Positions 4,484 through 5,515 of a stretch of DNA of 5,515 nt are shown piece after piece. Positions within the stretch are counted from its first letter, which is position 1. Each line of letters begins with the position of its first letter. Under the pieces are notes generated by a model that saw only the letters and a program-made list of their open reading frames with translations, made no database searches and was not told the origin of the DNA. The stretch covers positions 1-5,515 of the forward strand of contig CAUHML010000200.1 of the NCBI GenBank assembly GCA_959606905.1, read 5' to 3'. Both the position numbers and the translations under genes were made by a program. Source of the stretch: an uncultured Bacteroides sp. (GTDB taxonomy: Bacteria > Bacteroidota > Bacteroidia > Bacteroidales > Bacteroidaceae).

Positions 4484-5422
4484 ATGCTTTTAAAAGAAGA
4501 AATCAATAAATATTTGAATTATTGTAAATTTCAAAAGGAACTTGATGATAAGACGATAAAGGCATATAAGGCGGATTTGGAACAGTTTATTACAGTAATA
4601 GGAGAAAATAATCCCGATAAAGAAATGCTGAATGCATATCTTGTATACCTTCACCGTATGTATAAGCAAAAAACAGTCAAGAGAAAAATTGCCAGCGTGA
4701 AGGCACTGTTTCATTATTTAGAGGAAGAAGAACTGATAGAGATAAATCCATTCCATAAAGTAAAGACAAAGTTTCGGGAGGAAGTGATTTTACCCAAAAT
4801 TATTCCGAGAGATATTATAGAGCAGTTGCTGAATCATCTTTATAAGGAAAGAAGTATTAAAGAATATTCAGAGTGGCGTAAAAAAATCATTTTAAGAGAT
4901 ATCGCAGTAGTGGAGATGCTTTTTTCTACAGGGCTGCGCATCTCGGAATTGTGCCATTTGCAAAATAAATATGTAGACTTAAAAAACGGTGTGTTATGTA
5001 TTCAGGGCAAGGGAGGAAAGGAGCGATATCTTCAAATAGGAAATAATGACGTACTGTCTATACTGAATGCCTACAAAAAGTACTTTGAAGATGAGATAAA
5101 GAAGCAGGGATATTTTTTTGTCAATCGTTATGGAAATGCGCTGTCTGAGCAATCAGCCAGGAGCATGATACATAAATATGCCGGTGAAATTCAGGCAGAT
5201 ATAAATATTACACCGCATATGTTCCGGCATTCCTTTGCGACCTATCTGATGGAGGAGGACGTGAATATCAGATACATACAAAAAATGCTGGGACATGCTT
5301 CGATTACCACAACGCAGATATATACATATGTAACGACTGAGAAGGAAAAAGAGATACTGCAGACAAGACATCCGAGAAATAAGATGAATATAGGAGAAAA
5401 ATTCGATAATTTGGTATATTAA
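4484..5422 (+). CDS. Tyrosine recombinase/integrase (XerC/XerD-like)
   Basis: The gene encodes a 312-residue site-specific recombinase that would cut and rejoin DNA through a covalent tyrosine link. Residues 1-95 form the SAM-like core-binding domain (LNYCKFQKELDDKTIKAYKA, then KRKIASVKALFHYLEEE). The catalytic domain follows, with all expected residues visible: Arg152 in STGLRISEL, Lys176 in QGKGGKER, His245 and Arg248 in HMFRHSFAT, His271 in LGHASI, and nucleophile Tyr280 in TTTQIYTYV. Length is normal for compact XerC/XerD-like enzymes and shorter than Tn916-type integrases, because no arm-binding domain is present. No excisionase gene lies beside it. It could integrate the element, resolve or invert a local segment, or act alone. 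It appears intact despite the broken gene upstream. Confidence 0.93.
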   Translation: MLLKEEINKYLNYCKFQKELDDKTIKAYKADLEQFITVIGENNPDKEMLNAYLVYLHRMYKQKTVKRKIASVKALFHYLEEEELIEINPFHKVKTKFREEVILPKIIPRDIIEQLLNHLYKERSIKEYSEWRKKIILRDIAVVEMLFSTGLRISELCHLQNKYVDLKNGVLCIQGKGGKERYLQIGNNDVLSILNAYKKYFEDEIKKQGYFFVNRYGNALSEQSARSMIHKYAGEIQADINITPHMFRHSFATYLMEEDVNIRYIQKMLGHASITTTQIYTYVTTEKEKEILQTRHPRNKMNIGEKFDNLVY

Positions 5423-5475
5423 GATTGCTAAATATTGGGAAAGTTTGTATAATTAATATAGTAACGATAATTAGG
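5404..5475. repeat. Direct and inverted short repeats bracketing the promoter after the recombinase
   Basis: CGATAATTTGG (5404-5414, inside the recombinase 3' end) recurs as CGATAATTAGG (5465-5475), a direct repeat with 10 of 11 matches. Nested within, TATATTAA (5415-5422) and TTAATATA (5453-5460) are perfect inverted arms 30 bp apart. Together they frame the promoter at 5425-5453. The high A+T makes chance matches possible. Confidence 0.35.
5425..5453 (+). promoter_or_regulatory. Promoter reading out of the window
   Basis: TTGCTA (5425-5430) and a perfect TATAAT (5448-5453) are separated by the ideal 17 bp. This is the best promoter in the window. It lies 3 bp after the recombinase stop and should drive whatever begins at the right edge. 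Confidence 0.65.
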
Positions 5476-5484
5476 AATTATGGG

Positions 5485-5515
5485 GTGGATTTCAGCAATG
5501 AAGTAAATGGGATGA
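5485..5515 (+). CDS. Possible start of a downstream gene (cut by window end)
   Basis: GTG 5485 opens a frame that remains open to the window end (VDFSNEVNGM), about 8 bp after TAGGA (5472-5476) and downstream of the promoter at 5425-5453. A competing 8-codon ORF starts at ATG 5480 and ends at 5506. Ten codons are too few to judge. Confidence 0.2.
   Translation, partial: MDFSNEVNGM

Larger units (their letters stand above)
3703..5422 (+). mobile_element. Fragment of an integrative element (sigma-like gene plus tyrosine recombinase)
   Basis: A Tn1549-type sigma-like regulator followed by a tyrosine recombinase is the order seen at the recombination end of many conjugative and integrative elements in Clostridia. 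Sampled stretches of the sigma-like gene are near 50% G+C, clearly higher than the kinase and recombinase stretches sampled, which fits separate origins. No excisionase, relaxase or transfer gene is visible and neither border is proven, so this is a remnant or an edge rather than a defined element. Confidence 0.4.

Noticed and set aside
3703..5422. A complete conjugative element
   Set aside because: No relaxase, coupling protein, transfer genes, excisionase or proven ends are present in the window.
1..5515. CRISPR array, tRNA or rRNA genes
   Set aside because: No regularly spaced repeats, cloverleaf-forming segments with a TTC arm, or rRNA-like conserved stretches were seen on either strand.

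Overview
The window reads as accessory DNA from a low-GC Gram-positive gut anaerobe, most likely a Clostridia/Lachnospiraceae relative. This is inferred from AT-rich coding sequence, strong AGGAGG ribosome sites, U-tailed hairpin terminators, an AgrA/AgrC-style regulator pair and a Tn1549-type sigma-like gene. No rRNA, tRNA or core gene anchors the species. All recognised genes lie on the plus strand.

Bases 1-829 hold the tail of a polymorphic toxin. The end of an intein-like (HINT) domain is followed by a short nuclease-like toxin domain, then a small acidic gene that is probably the cognate immunity gene. The large N-terminal toxin body is absent. Its 5' edge is disrupted: HINT-like residues occur in two reading frames 35 bp apart, so this looks like an orphan or displaced toxin cassette. 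Bases 945-1309 carry a compact XRE repressor-type gene with its own -10 box and terminator.

Bases 1341-3443 are a two-component system: a LytTR response regulator (AgrA type), a membrane GHKL sensor kinase (AgrC type) and a strong terminator. The regulator carries a single-base frameshift inside its DNA-binding domain. The kinase appears intact, so signalling may be uncoupled from its DNA target. No AgrB or AgrD is recognisable. Two weakly supported small ORFs follow the kinase.

Bases 3703-5422 look like integrative-element material. A structured leader (terminator-like hairpin, tandem 9-mer, hairpin next to the ribosome site) precedes a sigma-like helix-turn-helix gene that is split by one in-frame TAA. 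Two inverted repeats and then an apparently intact 312-residue tyrosine recombinase follow. A good promoter just after the recombinase points out of the window.

Overall this is a patchwork of mobile and regulatory cassettes. Three genes look damaged or truncated beside several intact ones. The points most worth checking are the unassigned toxin/immunity pair, the two one-base lesions, and the repeats around the recombinase.
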